Part shown: positions 36,046 through 48,535 of the stretch, in pieces | Layout of the letters: every line of letters starts with the position of its first letter | Numbering within the stretch: position 1 is the first letter of the stretch | Source of the DNA: Prunus persica | Taxonomy: Eukaryota; Streptophyta; Magnoliopsida; Rosales; Rosaceae | Assembly: GCF_000346465.2 (NCBI RefSeq) | Contig: NC_034012.1 | Span: 2,133,134 to 2,197,133 of the forward strand | Length of the DNA stretch: 64,000 bases | Reading direction: 5' to 3' | Notes under the pieces: generated by a model | What the model saw: only the letters and a program-made list of their open reading frames with translations | Told to the model about the DNA's origin: nothing | Databases searched by the model: none | Translations under genes and position numbers: made by a program

Positions 36046-36927
36046 CTAGTCTGATGCTGGGGCCATGGCATCCATACTGCGATCTCGTTTCCCTTCACCT
36101 TCAGCATTGCTGCTGGTTTCATCTGGGGGCATCTTCCATTTTTCATGTGTAATCTCATTGACATGGTTGCCATTTTCTCCATGGCTGTTTCTTCCCTCCA
36201 TGGGCTGATGGTCGACTTTGAGGTGGTTATTGTGGACATTGGTATCATCCATGGACTGGTCGTCATGTTGAAAGTACAAACGAACTCCTTTGCAGGTAGC
36301 AGCAGGGCAATGAATTGGTGTGCAATATAGACCAGAACCAATTTGGCCGCCATTAGTACCACCAATTCCATAGCCTGGAGTTCCATAACCTGGAATGACA
36401 AAGCCTGGACCACCGCCTCCACCATTGCCACTGCCACCACCACCACCTTGGCTGCCGCAATTACCGCCGCCTCCACCACCACCAATACCACCACCTAGGC
36501 CACCGCCTATACCACCACCTAGTCCACCGCCAATACCACCACCTTGGCCACCATCAGTACCACCACCTTGGCCACCGCCAATACCACCACCTAGGCCACC
36601 ACCTTGGCCACTACAAGCACCATGACCTTGGCAACCGCCGTTACCCTCACCTTCCCTACTACCACCACCTAGATTGCCAATCCCACCTTCAATACTACCT
36701 CCAATACCAAAACCTGGACCGAAACTAATACTACCTCCAATAATACCTCCACCAAGTCCTCCTCCAATCTGTCCACCAAGCCCTCCTCCAATTTGTCCAC
36801 CTAAGACAAACTTCTCTGGTTCATCAACCATTTCTTTTTCCTTGCCAGTAATAACCCTAAGAGCAGAGGTAACTCCCCAGCTAAGCAATATCAAGTAGGC
36901 TATGGAAGCCCATTTTGGTGTTGCCAT
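36046..36927 (-). CDS. Secreted glycine-rich protein (GRP)
   Basis: Single exon, 293 aa, with a signal peptide (about residues 1-23: MATPKWASIAYLILLSWGVT then SA). A glycine-rich middle of GGGLGGG, GGGIGGG and GGQGGG repeats runs to about residue 175. The tail is hydrophilic, His/Asn-rich and acidic, with one Cys pair (CTPIHCPAATC). It looks like a plant cell-wall/extracellular GRP. TATAAAAG at 36974-36981 lies about 50 bp upstream of the ATG. The opposite strand reads a long Pro-rich frame that mirrors the Gly repeats and is not a gene. Confidence 0.85.
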   Translation of the reverse strand: MATPKWASIAYLILLSWGVTSALRVITGKEKEMVDEPEKFVLGGQIGGGLGGQIGGGLGGGIIGGSISFGPGFGIGGSIEGGIGNLGGGSREGEGNGGCQGHGACSGQGGGLGGGIGGGQGGGTDGGQGGGIGGGLGGGIGGGLGGGIGGGGGGGNCGSQGGGGGSGNGGGGGPGFVIPGYGTPGYGIGGTNGGQIGSGLYCTPIHCPAATCKGVRLYFQHDDQSMDDTNVHNNHLKVDHQPMEGRNSHGENGNHVNEITHEKWKMPPDETSSNAEGEGKRDRSMDAMAPASD

Positions 36928-36973
36928 CTCTAGCTATTTTCTATTGCCTAAGCTTGTTCTGTATGTTAAAGGG

Positions 36974-36981
36974 CTTTTATA
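36974..36981 (-). promoter_or_regulatory. TATA box of the glycine-rich protein gene
   Basis: TATAAAAG on the minus strand about 50 bp upstream of the GRP ATG. Confidence 0.6.
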
Positions 36982-38303
36982 GTAAGGTCTGCATAGTTTG
37001 TTTCAGTGAAAATGGCATAAAACTGGCAGTTGGTTGAGCAAAACAGGAAGCAAGCAAATGAATTTCCTGCATTTGGTTATGGAAACCAGGGTATCATGGT
37101 GTTTATGTGACTAGAGAATTACGCGTTGTAATTGTAATTGTAGTTGCATCTTCCATCTCTATAAACCAAACCAAATCAAACAATTTGTTGTTTATTAATA
37201 CTTGATATCAACCCTAAAATGATACAATTTGTTGACATGAGTAATAAAATGATCGGTTAGTGCCAAAACCATTAATTCAACATGTGACTAACTTATTTAA
37301 CTAGCATTACATGAAGAAAAAAAATGTTTAGTTCTTAATGTATATTGTTTTCCTTCATTTCTCGATTTGGTATTGTGTATCAACTTAGATATGAAAAATT
37401 AATATGCATACCAAATTATTTTAGATACACTTTTGACTCTCGTCATTCATGTATGTATGTGAATCATCATGCATGCTCTCTAGAGTCTAGCATTACATAA
37501 TTAGTCCCAAATTAAGGTTTCCAAGTAATTTACAGAGTAAAACTACCTTTGAAGGGAATTATGTTTATTTGAGGGACATTCTATCTTTAAGACCTGTTCT
37601 TTTTTATTGTTTCAAGGATCCAATGATATAAAATACGGCCACATTGCTCTAATCAACTGGTCTAATCCGTCTGCTATCAACATCACCATCATATATTTTC
37701 AATCACCCGGAGGCCCAAAAATTCAGTCTCTTTTTGCAACAACTTCCTTCGGAAGGAACGTGCTTTGGAAGGAAGAAAGCCGAATCAGAGGGGGACTGTG
37801 CCAATAAGCAATAGCGAAGGCGCCAAAAGCATGTTGCTTACGATTGTTTCTTTGTTTTTGTTTTTGTTTTAGTTTACTTTATCCTCTTTTTATTTATATA
37901 TAAATCATAATTATTCTTCCGTCCACTCGCACTCATAACTCATCCATGAGTTAATTCCTCACAGAATCCTCACCATCTGTGTCTCGAAAAAGTCATTCTT
38001 TGATTTTCGTATTGAGATTTTTCAAAATCAGTCAATTCAATTCATTGCTGCTGTTCAAGTACTCTTTGAAAAGCCAGCGTCTTAGGGTGGCAAAAGCCGC
38101 AACCTTTAATCTCCCATTGCACATCACCGAAACGACGACTCAAAGTGAGTTCGAGTGAATTTGTGGCTGGTGTTGAAGTGGGTCTGATTGCATTCCTAAT
38201 TCAGACCTAGAATTTGTTTGGGAAATCGGCTTTTTGCTCAGTCTCAGTGTCAGTGTCTTTCCCTGAATTCAAAATCTAATTTGTTATTGATTGAATTGTG
38301 AGA
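36982..38303. other. Intergenic region and SDE5 promoter / 5'UTR
   Basis: AT-rich with no coding region. The right part (about 37790-38040) is the SDE5 5' flank; a diverged second copy lies at about 45290-45480, before the SDE5 pseudogene. Confidence 0.5.
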
Positions 38304-41300
38304 ATGGAGGCCTCTGGTTTGAATGGGGCGTCAAATTTTGATGATGAGAAGGCGTTGAAGGGTTTGCTTGAAGCGTTTGGTGCTGCGTTTTCTCTTGATC
38401 AAATAGCTTCTGCTTATTGCAAGGCTGGGAAGAATGCTGGCGATGCTGCTGAAGCTCTGGCTATGTCTACACCTAATGGTGAGGCAAAGCCAAGGGGTGA
38501 AGAAGAATCTTCACGATTATCTCTCGGTAATAGCTCTAAGAAGCCATATCTATATCAAGCAAATGGGAATTCCAGAGCTTCAAAGCCCAAATATCGTGCT
38601 GTTTCAGGGGGCAGTGTTTCAAGCATTATTGGGAAACATTATGGGAAGAAAACACCATCAGCAGATGGGTCTTGTAATGCAACCAAACCCTTGAAGCTGG
38701 ACTCTGAGGTGTTGCCAATGTCGGAAACTTGGGTGGAAAAGGCTGAGTCCAATCCTTCAAGGAATGATGGTCTCCACCAGGATATGGAAGATTTTCTATT
38801 CACTATGCTTGGAGATGGATTCAAGCTAGAAAGAGAGAGGATTCGAGAAGTTCTTGGTAAAGTGCTCTTTGTGTTCCATTTCAAATATTTGTTATTTGTC
38901 TTGTCATTTAATTTATAAGTCTGCATTAACTATCAATATGTATCAGTTTGGCATGATTATGGAAACTTTCAAGGCTGATTTGAATATGCTCTAGCATCAA
39001 ACAGATTTATCAGTTATGCCTAGATGCCTTCAGGCCGCACACTAGAAGGATTGTGCACACTCATGGTTATGGGAGTTATAAGTGCAGAGTGGGAAGTAAG
39101 AAACTTGAAGAGCAGAGGAGAAGAGTGAGTCGGTTGAGAAGGAAGATGAAAGTAAAAGTAGGAACATGAACAAATGGGGGTAGTGTATATTTATGCCAAC
39201 ATTCATAATTCTAGTTAGATATATGGACATTTCATATATGTCCAACAACAAAGCCAGTTTCTTTAATAATAAATTTTGGAAAAAAAGAATAAAATTTGCT
39301 TCATAAACGAGCTTCCTGCTAATTGATTGACTAACGGAAAGAAGACTTGATGATTGGATTGAAATTTTTAGTTTTGACTTTTGAGGCACAACAAATTGGG
39401 TTTTGAAATTTTTTATTGCAAGCTGTTTTATGGGTGTGGATAGTTTGATTTCCATTTTAAGTTTGATTGATGTTAATGTGTGAAAACTAAGTTTGATTGG
39501 TGTTATTTGGAATCTGCAGATAGTTGCGGACATGATATGGAAAAGGTACACTACATTTATCATAGCTTCTCCCTGTCCTCCAATTGATGTCATTTTATCT
39601 TTGTCAAAAGTTGGGGTGTTTTCACAGCCTCTAAATAAGAAAAGTTTATCTTTACTTCTGGAAACCTCAAAGGCAGTTTCTTGACAGATTTGTGGCTTTT
39701 TTCCCAACATTTTTTCTTTATCTTTTTACTATACATTGTATGCACAAAATAATTTCCCCATTTTTTCTGATATTATACAATTATTTTCTCATATATTAGA
39801 CATTGGAAATATACATACATTGAGTACTCCAAAGCAATAACTTTCATTTTTTTTCAAATACCATTCAGAGCATGGAAAAGTTGATTAATTTGCCAGCATC
39901 AACATCTGACAAAAGGAACGGACTCGTTGCTAGATCCAGTGATAAGGTTAGTAACACTTCCAAGCATTTAAGAACATAGCCCCAAACAGGATTTTATGTG
40001 TTTTCTGATGCATCAATGATGTACCCTCCAATCGTCTTGGAAAAAGCTATTCAATTATATTTCTATAATGTAAATAAGCTTTTGGGTCTCTTAACTGCAT
40101 ATAAGGAGATAAATATAAAGAGATGTCACACTTATTTAAGTGCATAAATTAACTTCGAGGATGCACTCATGCAGTTTTCTACGGTTCTTGTAATTGATAT
40201 TTGACAGTAAAGGTGTCTTGTTGTGTGAGAATTTTTGGGGAGGAGGGGACCTTGTTACAGTATACTAGTCTTCCCTATCCACTTATTTGAGGATATTGTT
40301 GTCCAGTCTGCAGGTTTGTATCAGAAATCTGAAGTATCTTCTGAGAGAAAGTGCATAAACTCCTCTGAAGGGTATGTTTATTTCATCACTTTTGTTATAG
40401 TTCCAAGTTTAATGTATTTATGTTTCTTAATTTGAAGAGGGGAAGGGGAAAGAGGGGGTGTTTAGGAAATATTCTGCTGTTAGGACTTTCTCTGTTGGTG
40501 TCTGTTAGCTAATCCCATCAATCAGTCTTACTTGTCTATACTCGTCTTCATGCAGTAATGGAGATAAGGCTTCAAATACAAATGGCGTGGACTTTACGGG
40601 ACAAAAAAAAGAGAGAAGTGATCTCCAGAAGGAAGTTCTGGCTGCTTTGTTCAGTGCTTCTGAGAAATCCGAGGAGAGACCTGAGGAGCTACCAAGAAGA
40701 ACAATAAAGGCAGCAAATAGATATGGAGCATATGGACAATTAGTTGTTGAACCTCCAAATGATTTCATTTCAGAGTGCAAATCTGTTGTGTATCAACAGC
40801 ATCCTAAGGAGGATGGTATGCAACCTTGTCTATATGGGGGAAACTTCATTTCCCTTGTTTTTTTTAGGAGAGCAATGTTGGGATCAGTTTGTATGGTAAA
40901 TGGTAAACTGCTCTCAGGAATTTATTCATTTCCCATGAAATCCAGATTTATACTAAAGATAGACCTATTAAGGCACTAGCTAATTTTGATGGGTGGTTGG
41001 TTGCTTGTGATTTATCTGTCAATTTCGTGTTTATCTTTGTATTTTCTTTCATAGCGTGCTAAATTGCAGATGCAGATGACGAAGATGACTACCAGGTTCT
41101 TCGTAAAGCTGTGAAGGAGTATCGGACTACGATGAAGGAATATTTCCAGGCTGTATGTGGTTTTTTAGGGTTTAGTATTTTATTTGCAATGATTTGATCT
41201 ATAAAACACGTAGAGTAGTTTCTCTTAGCAGCCTTAAAATTTCACACATGGAGTAAGGATATCAATTTTCTTTGCCAGGCTGTAGAGGCATTTTCTAAGA

Positions 41301-42297
41301 AGGATCATGATCGAGCAAACAAACTTCTAGAACAAGTAAGGCTTACTTGCTGTCATGAAGTGATTGGATATGAATTATTTTCTTTTAAAGAAAATGAATT
41401 AGCATCTTACGACTATATTGGAAATAGCTTTTTTTAAAACACACTCTTCAGTTGGATAAAATGAAATACATGCTTCAAAAATTGAACAAGGGGCAGTTTC
41501 ACTTCATGCAGATACCAAGCCGGACTTGATCATGTATCTAAGCTAAAAATATAAGATATCAAATTTTCTAGTGTAGAATTCACCGTATTAGTTTTTTTTT
41601 CTTTTTAAAAAAAATGAATTTATGAATTCTATTGTAATGTGGCAGGGAAAATTTTTCCAAGAAAAGGCACGCGAAGCGGATGAAGAGTCAAATGAAATGA
41701 TTCTAAGAACAAGGTTAGCATCCTTTTCATTGAAATTTTGTGGTGTGTGTTTCTACTCTCTGTGGGCATTGGTTAATGATGGTGTATAGGATCCCACAAT
41801 GTTAATGTTTTTTCTTTTATTCTGTGTTCCTCATCAGAAACGTTGAGACACAAGGTGAAATAGTGCTTGACTTGCATGAACGCAGTGCCAAGGAGGCAAT
41901 ACGTCTTTTGAAGTGTCAAATTTCTTCATTTTCTGGAATCTCATGTAAGTAAACGTTCTCATGTTCCTAGTTATTCTTTGAACTTGTTTTCTTGTTAATT
42001 GGAATTATTTGTTGTCTTCTCGTCAGCAATCAAGTGTCTTAAGGTCATCATTGATACACAAGAGGAAGAGATCTCAAAAGGATCTCGTAGACGAGTATTG
42101 GTAAGACTGCTTCATAATTACTTGCTGCATCTGTTTGAACAATGCTTCATACTTGGCTTATCCTTTTTCCATTTACACAGGTTTTGAAGCTACTGCAGGA
42201 AGAATCGATTAAGTGGACTGAAGGGGAAAAGGCCGGAACAATACTAATCCAATTAGACAATATTAATCGGAAACGTTTAACTTTCATTAAAAAGTAA
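38304..42297 (+). CDS. SDE5: SDE5-like putative RNA transport / silencing protein
   Basis: Eleven exons: 38304-38856, 39520-39545, 39869-39946, 40307-40371, 40556-40815, 41070-41152, 41279-41335, 41646-41713, 41838-41944, 42027-42100, 42181-42297, joined in phase to 495 aa. Start is the ATG at 38304; an upstream in-frame codon is only GTG. The N-terminus has a UBA/CUE-like helical region (ALKGLLEAFGAAFSLDQIAS). The centre has a DUF1771 region (exons 6-8, EYFQAAVEAFSKKDHDRANK). The C-terminus is Smr-like (DLHERSAKEAIRLLK). SDE5 acts with RDR6/SGS3 in trans-acting siRNA and transgene silencing in Arabidopsis, probably in RNA handling. A partial copy lies at 45290-47260. Confidence 0.9.
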
Positions 42298-42753
42298 AGA
42301 AACCAAGTTGTTTCTCAGAGTGGTGCTCACAGAATTGAGATAATTAATTTATGAATGAACAATCAAAATTGTTGGTTAGAATACACAATTGAAAGGTTGC
42401 GCAAGAGAAAGTAATGTGATTTTGATTTTGGAAGGAGTGAAAGATTTTCCTTTTCGGCCCCTTGTAAGAGTGAACGTCTGTTGTTTTTTGATTTGCAATG
42501 TAGTGACTTTTTTGATATTATGATATTACAGCTTTTGTTTGAAATGTTGGTAGATCATCATTTATCTTTTATAAATTTATACTCTTTTTTTGTTTGAGTT
42601 TATATTATTGTCATTCGGTTAGTGTTGTTTTATTAGAAGGTTTGACATGTTGTATTGTTAGATTGTGAGACCACAAATTATAAAGATACAGATAAATTCA
42701 CCCAATCAATAGTTTGCCTAGGAATTTTGTTTTTCACAATGTCTATTTTTTAC
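42298..42753. other. SDE5 3' flank, similar to 51080-51800
   Basis: This stretch matches, by eye and with gaps, the DNA after GRX copy 2 (51080-51800), including CAGAATTGAGATAATTAATT. It marks a segmental-duplication breakpoint near 42330/51095. Confidence 0.6.
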
Positions 42754-43008
42754 GAGTAATGCTACACTTACCACATTTTTATCTCACATTTCTATACCAC
42801 GTGATGTGGCATGTTCATATTATATGTCACATCAATTAAATCAATGAAGTGTATTTTAATTAAGGCAATTAGAAAAACAAATACTAGAATAAATTATTAA
42901 AGAAAAAAAAATATTAAATAATTTTAATTAATGTGGCTGTTCACCTTATCTACCATATAAGATAGTATAAAGATTTGACATACAAATGTAGTAAGAGTAG
43001 CATTATTC
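42754..43008. mobile_element. Mutator-like MITE, 255 bp
   Basis: Terminal inverted repeats of about 45 bp: left GAGTAATGCTACACTTACC, right inverted GAATAATGCTACTCTTACT. Flanks are ATTTTTTAC (42745-42753) and ATTTCTTAC (43009-43017), a 9-bp target duplication with one mismatch. Internal DNA is AT-rich and non-coding. Confidence 0.75.
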
Positions 43009-43635
43009 ATTTCTTACCTCTCACTAAATCTCAGTCCCAAAAATTTGATGCAATTCATAAAATCAGGCCCACTGCTTTAAGCCCAAATCCCAGTTGAAAC
43101 AACTATCAAGCCCAGAAGACTACAATACCCACATGCCCAACTTTAATTTCACCAATCAATATCGTGAGGTAGGACCCACTAGCTAGATCCCACGATAGAT
43201 GAATCAATGGCAGAAAGAAATCGACGGCGAGAGATGTTATGCCAATTTACGCACTTACCGCGCCAATTTGCTTTATTTATTTATTATATTTATTATAGTT
43301 ATTATTTATTTTTAAATTTGATGTGTAAAGTCTTTTTTTGAAGGAATATATTTTTGAAATATAAAAATAAGAAGTAATGAAAGTTTTATATAAAAACTTC
43401 AAATCAAATAGCACAATTAAGTACCCACTACGTTATTTTAACTTTTTTAATATTAAAATTTACTTTATTATTATTATTTATTAATTAAGTTATCTTGTTT
43501 TACAAGTCTAATTAATAAAGGATATTTCTTAATATTTTGAAAGTTTCACTAAATTCTTTGGCAAAAAAAAAAAAAAAATGTTTCCCAAAATTATGCCCTA
43601 TGCCTTTACATATAAATTATAATAGTCTTGTCTTT

Positions 43636-43679
<44 letters not shown>

Positions 43680-43723
43680 TTTTTGTGCGTTTATTGTTTA
43701 GAATTTAGGTGATTCTGTTATGT
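43009..43723. other. Duplicated GRX promoter DNA
   Basis: 43010-43260 matches 51830-52100 (the intact GRXS17 promoter) and 43290-43640 matches 49200-49440. A (CT)n microsatellite lies at 43641-43676. Confidence 0.6.
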
Positions 43724-45112
43724 ATGGGTGGATCAGTGAAGGATGTGCAATCCAAGGTGGAGCTTGATAGCGTGGTCTGGCCCTCAAATTCGAAGCACAT
43801 GGACGAGGTCTTTGCCCACTTTTCATCTCTAACTGGGTTTGTGTGTGTGTTGGTGTTTTGTTTTTGATCCCCAATTGCTGATAAATATTGTAGGTTGAAG
43901 CTGAAGAACAGCCTGGGTCTTTTTCGGTTTCTGATGTGCCGTACTCTGCCTTTGTGAAGGTATTCTTATTGGGTATAATATATACATGTTTGCTTGGTTA
44001 TTTGATGCTGACTGGTTTTGAGTAAGCATGCTTAGGTTGTTGGATGTGAGAATATATTGTTTTCACCTTTCAACAAAGTTCTGCATCTAAATAATCAGTT
44101 TCTGTGAATATGGGGTATTTAGTTTGAAATTGAGCTTTGGGGTTTACTGATAGATGACAATAGTTGCAGTGTGACTGTTTTTAGTGAGATTTAATTATTA
44201 ATAGCCTCAGGCTATAATGTGATTATGGACTAGGATGTGTATATCAGATTTTAAAAAAGAAGCCTTATGTTATAACATAAACCTTTATCAATTCGAACGA
44301 CTATCCACCCCAAAAAGAATTTTATATGGTGGTTTTCTTTGTTATACTGCAACCTGAGGTGTTTATGAATCCTGTGCTCAAGCCTGGGACTGTTGAGTTT
44401 TTTTTTTCACAGGATTTATTATCATTAATGCTTAGATGTCCAGTGCAAATATAATGCTTACTTTGGTCGGAAAACTGGAAATGCGTGCAAGTATGAATTG
44501 AGTGATGATTGGAAAAATAATTTTTTTGTTGATACACTTTTGTAACTAATTTCGTTGTTGGCTTGGGTTCTACGATTGTTCTGTATCTTGTTCTTCTCTT
44601 GGTCATTTTTTGTTTGTGTTTTCTTTTGTCAGGATGGAAAGGTAGCAGATTCATCTAGTTTGGCCAATGAAGTTGCTAGGGTTGCTGGGTCAGTTAAGGC
44701 TGGAGAACCTACTGCTCCTGCACCTACCAACCTTGAGACAGTCCAAGAGTTACCAAAAGAAACTTGATCTTCCGAGGAGCAAAGTCAAGCTCAAACTGGC
44801 CTTGATGATGCCTTGAAAAGGCGACTGCAGAAGTTGATTGACTCTAATCGAGTGATGCTTTTCATGAAAGGAACCCCTGAGGAGCCCAAATGTAAATTTA
44901 GCAGAATGGCTGTTGGACTTTTGAAGAAGTATGAGGTCGAATTTGGAAGTCTTGATGTTCTTATGGACATTGAAGTCATGGAGGGGATACAGAAGTATTC
45001 TAACTGGCCATATTTACCACATATCTACTTCGATGGGAGGGCTCGTGGTTTCTATCACATAACAACTTTCATGAAAGGTTTCCAAAGTGATAGCGATGAT
45101 GAATGGGCATAG
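43724..45112 (+). pseudogene. GRXS17-like pseudogene 1
   Basis: A degraded copy of the intact GRXS17 gene at 52214-54379. Exon 1 (from 43724) has an internal deletion that removes the Trx-like WC site, leaving MGGSVKDVQSKVELDSVV then SNSKHMDEVFAHF. Exon 2 (about 43894-43960) encodes VEAEEQPGSFSVSDVPYSAF. Exon 3 (about 44633-45112) has a nonsense codon where GSSQ is expected (KET, stop). After the stop a glutaredoxin domain remains open to 45112 with CKFS in place of CGFS. The second and third Grx domains are missing. The 3' flank (45113-45300) includes AGTTGCGCAAGAGAGAG, similar to the SDE5 3' flank. Not expected to be functional. Confidence 0.85.
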
Positions 45113-45289
45113 ATTACACAACAGAAAAGTTGCGCAAGAGAGAGCATTGAACTTTTGCAAAATGTGATTTTGATTTTGATAGAAGAAAAGATATTGAGGC
45201 ATTTGTAATGTTTGATTTTTAAGGTGTTTATTTGCGTGGCTAAATTCTGTTTCTTTTGTGGTTTACCTTTCTTTTGTTTTTTAAGGGTG

Positions 45290-47260
45290 GCTCAATGAAA
45301 GCATGTTGCTTACTTTTGTTTGTTTGTTTACGTTATCTTCTTTATTTATTTATGTATAAATGCTAATTATGCTAATTCACCATACTGTGTCTCGAAAAAT
45401 TCATTCTTGATTTTCGTGTTGAGGTTTTTCGAAATCAGTCAATTCAATTCATTCCTAAACGATAGCAGTTCAGTTCAATTCAATTCAATTCTTATTTAAC
45501 TGATCCAGTTTGTTACAAACAGAAGCATGCAACATAGCAGTTTGCATAGAATATATAGGAATAGCAAAGGTGTTATTTAAGTTTTTCAATGATGTTACTG
45601 TGTGAAAACTAATCCGGGTTTATTTGGAATCTGCAGATAGTTGCGGAGATGATATAGAAAAGGTAGACCACATTTTTCAAAACTTGTCCCTTTCCACCAA
45701 TTGATGTCATTTCATCATGTCAAAAGTTGTGGTGTTTTCGCAGCCTCTATGTAAGAAAAGTTTATCTTTTACTTCTGGAAACCTCAAAGGCAGTTTGTTT
45801 TCCTTTTGTTTTTTCTGCACATTGTATATGCACATAATAATTTCCCCATTTTTTCTGATACTATACAATTATTTTCTCATATGCTAGACATTGGAAAGAT
45901 ATACATACATAGAGTACTCCAAAGCAATAACTTTCATTTTGATACCATTCAGAGCATGGAAAATTAAGCTGATTAATTTGCCAGCACCAACTTCAGACAA
46001 AAGGAACGAACTTGTCGGTAGATCCAGCGATAAGGTTAGTAACACTTCCAAGCATTTAAGAAGTTAGCCCCAAGAAGGATTTTTATGTGTTTCTGATGCA
46101 TCAATCTTCTTGGAAAAGCTATTCAATTGTATTTCTATAATGTATGACAAATATGATGTCACACTTAATTTTAAGTGCATAAATTAAGTTCGAGTATGCA
46201 CCTTGTAATTGATATTTGACAGTAAACACGTCTTATTGGTTTGTGAGAACTTTGGGGGAGAAGGGGACCTTGTTACAGTATACATGTCACCGAAATTTAA
46301 ACTAGATATAGTCTTCGAAATTTGTCCAGCATGGCGTACGTAGTGAATGCCACTATAGTATTTACCTTCCCTATCCATCTCATTTGAGGAGATTGTTGTC
46401 CAGTCTGCAGGTTTGTACCGGAAATCTGAAGTATCTTCTTAGAGAAAGTGCATAAACTCCTCTGATGTGGGTGTGTTTCTTTCATCTCTTTTGTTATAGT
46501 TCCAAGTGTAACGTGTTTATGTTTCTTATTTTGAAGAGGGGAAGGGGGAAGAGGACGAGTGTTTGGGAAATATTCTGCTGTTAGGACTTTCTCTGGTGTC
46601 CGTTAGCTAATCGATCCCATCAATCAGCTGACTGGTCTACACTCGTCTTCATGCAGTAACAGAGATAAGGGTTCAAATACAAATGGAGTGGAATTTAGGG
46701 AACAGAAAAAAGAGACAAGTGATCTCCAGAAGGAAGTTCTGGCTGCTTTGTTCAATGCTGATGAGAGACCCGAGGAGAGAACTGAGGAGCTACCAAGAAG
46801 AACAATAAAGGCAACGAATACATATGGAGCATATGGACAAGTAGTGGTTGAACCTCCAAATGATTTCATTTCAGCTGTTGTGTATCAACTGCATCCTAAG
46901 GAGGATGGTATGCAACTTTGTCTGTATATAGGGGAAAACTTCATTTCCCTTGTTATTTTTTGGAAGGGAGTGTTGGGATCGGTTTGTATGGTGAATGGTA
47001 AACTTCTCTTAGGAATTTATTCACTTCCCATGAAATCCAGATTTATCCTAAAGATAGACCTACTAAGGCACTAGCTAATTTGATGTGTGGTTGCCCGTGA
47101 TTTATCTGTCTATTTCATGTATATGTTTGTATTTTCCTTCATAATAAAGTGTGCTAGAGTTGCAGAAGCAGATGTGACGAAGATAACTACCAGGTTCTTT
47201 GTAAATCTGTTAAGGAGTATCGAACTACGTACGATGAAGGAATATTTCCAGGCAATGCTT
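45290..47260 (+). pseudogene. SDE5 partial pseudogene (no exon 1)
   Basis: A copy of the SDE5 5' flank (about 45290-45480) jumps directly to the end of intron 1, so exon 1 is missing. Exon 2-like at about 45638-45663, exon 3-like at about 45957-46034 with an in-frame TAA, exon 4-like at about 46405-46470 with TAG, exon 5-like at 46657-46909 still largely open (QKKETSDLQKEVLAALF), exon 6-like at about 47165-47255 disrupted. Introns are retained, so this is a DNA duplication, not a retrocopy. Exons 7-11 are absent; similarity ends just before the MITE at 47371. Confidence 0.85.
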
Positions 47261-47370
47261 CCATAGAACACAGAACACTATACATAATACATACAATGTA
47301 TTAGAAACTAGAGGAAGCCATTGAAGTGTATAAACTCAATATCTTTTTCCGAAAAAGCAAAGTCATTTTA

Positions 47371-48005
47371 GGGGTCGTTTGGTACGGCGGACTGTTATGG
47401 ACCGGACTAAATCCTAGGACTGTCTTGGATTAGCTCGGATTGGATTAAGCTGGATTAAGTACTGACCTACGTTTGGTGTTGCGTTGGACTAAAAAACTGG
47501 ATTGTGAAAATAGTGAAGACTTATGTTTGGTGTTGTGTTGGATAAAAATAATAATTTTTTAAATTTTTTAATTTTAATTAAGAATTTTAGCGTAAAAATA
47601 AATAAAATTCTAATATTTTTGAAAGACTAAAACTGTCACATTTCTTTTTATTTTTCTTCATCCATACTCTTCTCTCCTTTGTCTTTTCTTCTTTATCTTT
47701 TCTGATTTCTTTTCTTCTTTATCTTTTCTGATTTCTTTTCTTCTTTGTCTTTTCTTATTTCTTTTCTTCTCTGCCCCTTTTTTCCCCCATTTCTTCCTTC
47801 ATCTTCACTCCTCTGTATTTTCTTCCCAGGCCCGTTTCTTTTTTTTTTTTTTTTTTTCCTTCCTTCATCCTCTCTTCTTCTTTCCATTCCCATGCCATTT
47901 CTGTTTTTCTTTGTTTCATTCTTCCTATTCTTTCCTTTATCTTTTCTTCTTCCTTCCCTCCTTCTGACTCTCTCTTCATGCCACTACAGATTCAACCATC
48001 AACTC

Positions 48006-48088
<83 letters not shown>

Positions 48089-48535
48089 AGTTCCACTAAT
48101 TAATGGTTGTGGTGGTTCGATTGGGTAGTGCTGGTGGTTTAACTGGGTATGTGGTGGCTGGTGATGATGGTTTGATTGACTAATTGGGTGATGGTGATGG
48201 TTCGATTGGGTATGTGGTGGCTGGTTATGTGTTTGATGGTGGTGGTCTGATGGTTGTGGCATCGTGGTGATGGTGGTATGTTTGATGTTTCGGGCTCGTG
48301 TGTTTGATGGTAGAGGTGGTATTCAGCCGGACTGTGTGTTCAAAATAGCATCCTCGCTATTTTGCGAACCCAGTTTTGGGCTCGCTATATTAAACAAGCG
48401 AGTCCAACGTTTTTTTTCCCATTGGACTATATAATCTCATTTAACTTAATCCCTTCCCTTACCAAACATAGGTTTTAAGGACTATTTAACCCAGTCCAGT
48501 CCAGTGAGGCTTAGTGAGGCATGCCAAACAGGGCC
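47371..48535. mobile_element. PIF/Harbinger (Tourist-like) element with TTA target duplication
   Basis: Left end GGGGTCGTTTGGTACGG, right end (inverted) GGCCCTGTTTGGCATGC: imperfect inverted repeats of the Tourist type, flanked by TTA on both sides (47368-47370 and 48536-48538). About 1165 bp, no transposase. The inside is dominated by pyrimidine-rich DNA (about 47650-47990), a (CT)n run (48009-48084) and TGG-rich repeats (48100-48310), which produce only spurious frames. Confidence 0.75.
48009..48084 (+). repeat. (CT)n microsatellite inside the Harbinger element
   Basis: About 38 CT units, the longest pure dinucleotide run in the window. Confidence 0.95.

Noticed and set aside
36018..36494. 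158-codon minus frame overlapping the GRP gene
   Set aside because: An alternative frame of the same GC-rich repeat. The GRP frame has a signal peptide and TATA box.
36395..36898. Pro-rich frames on the plus strand
   Set aside because: These are the reverse-strand reading of the Gly-rich GRP repeats, with no start or promoter support.
47693..48262. Lys/Glu-rich and Ser/Leu-rich frames inside the Harbinger element
   Set aside because: They come from pyrimidine tracts and CT microsatellites.
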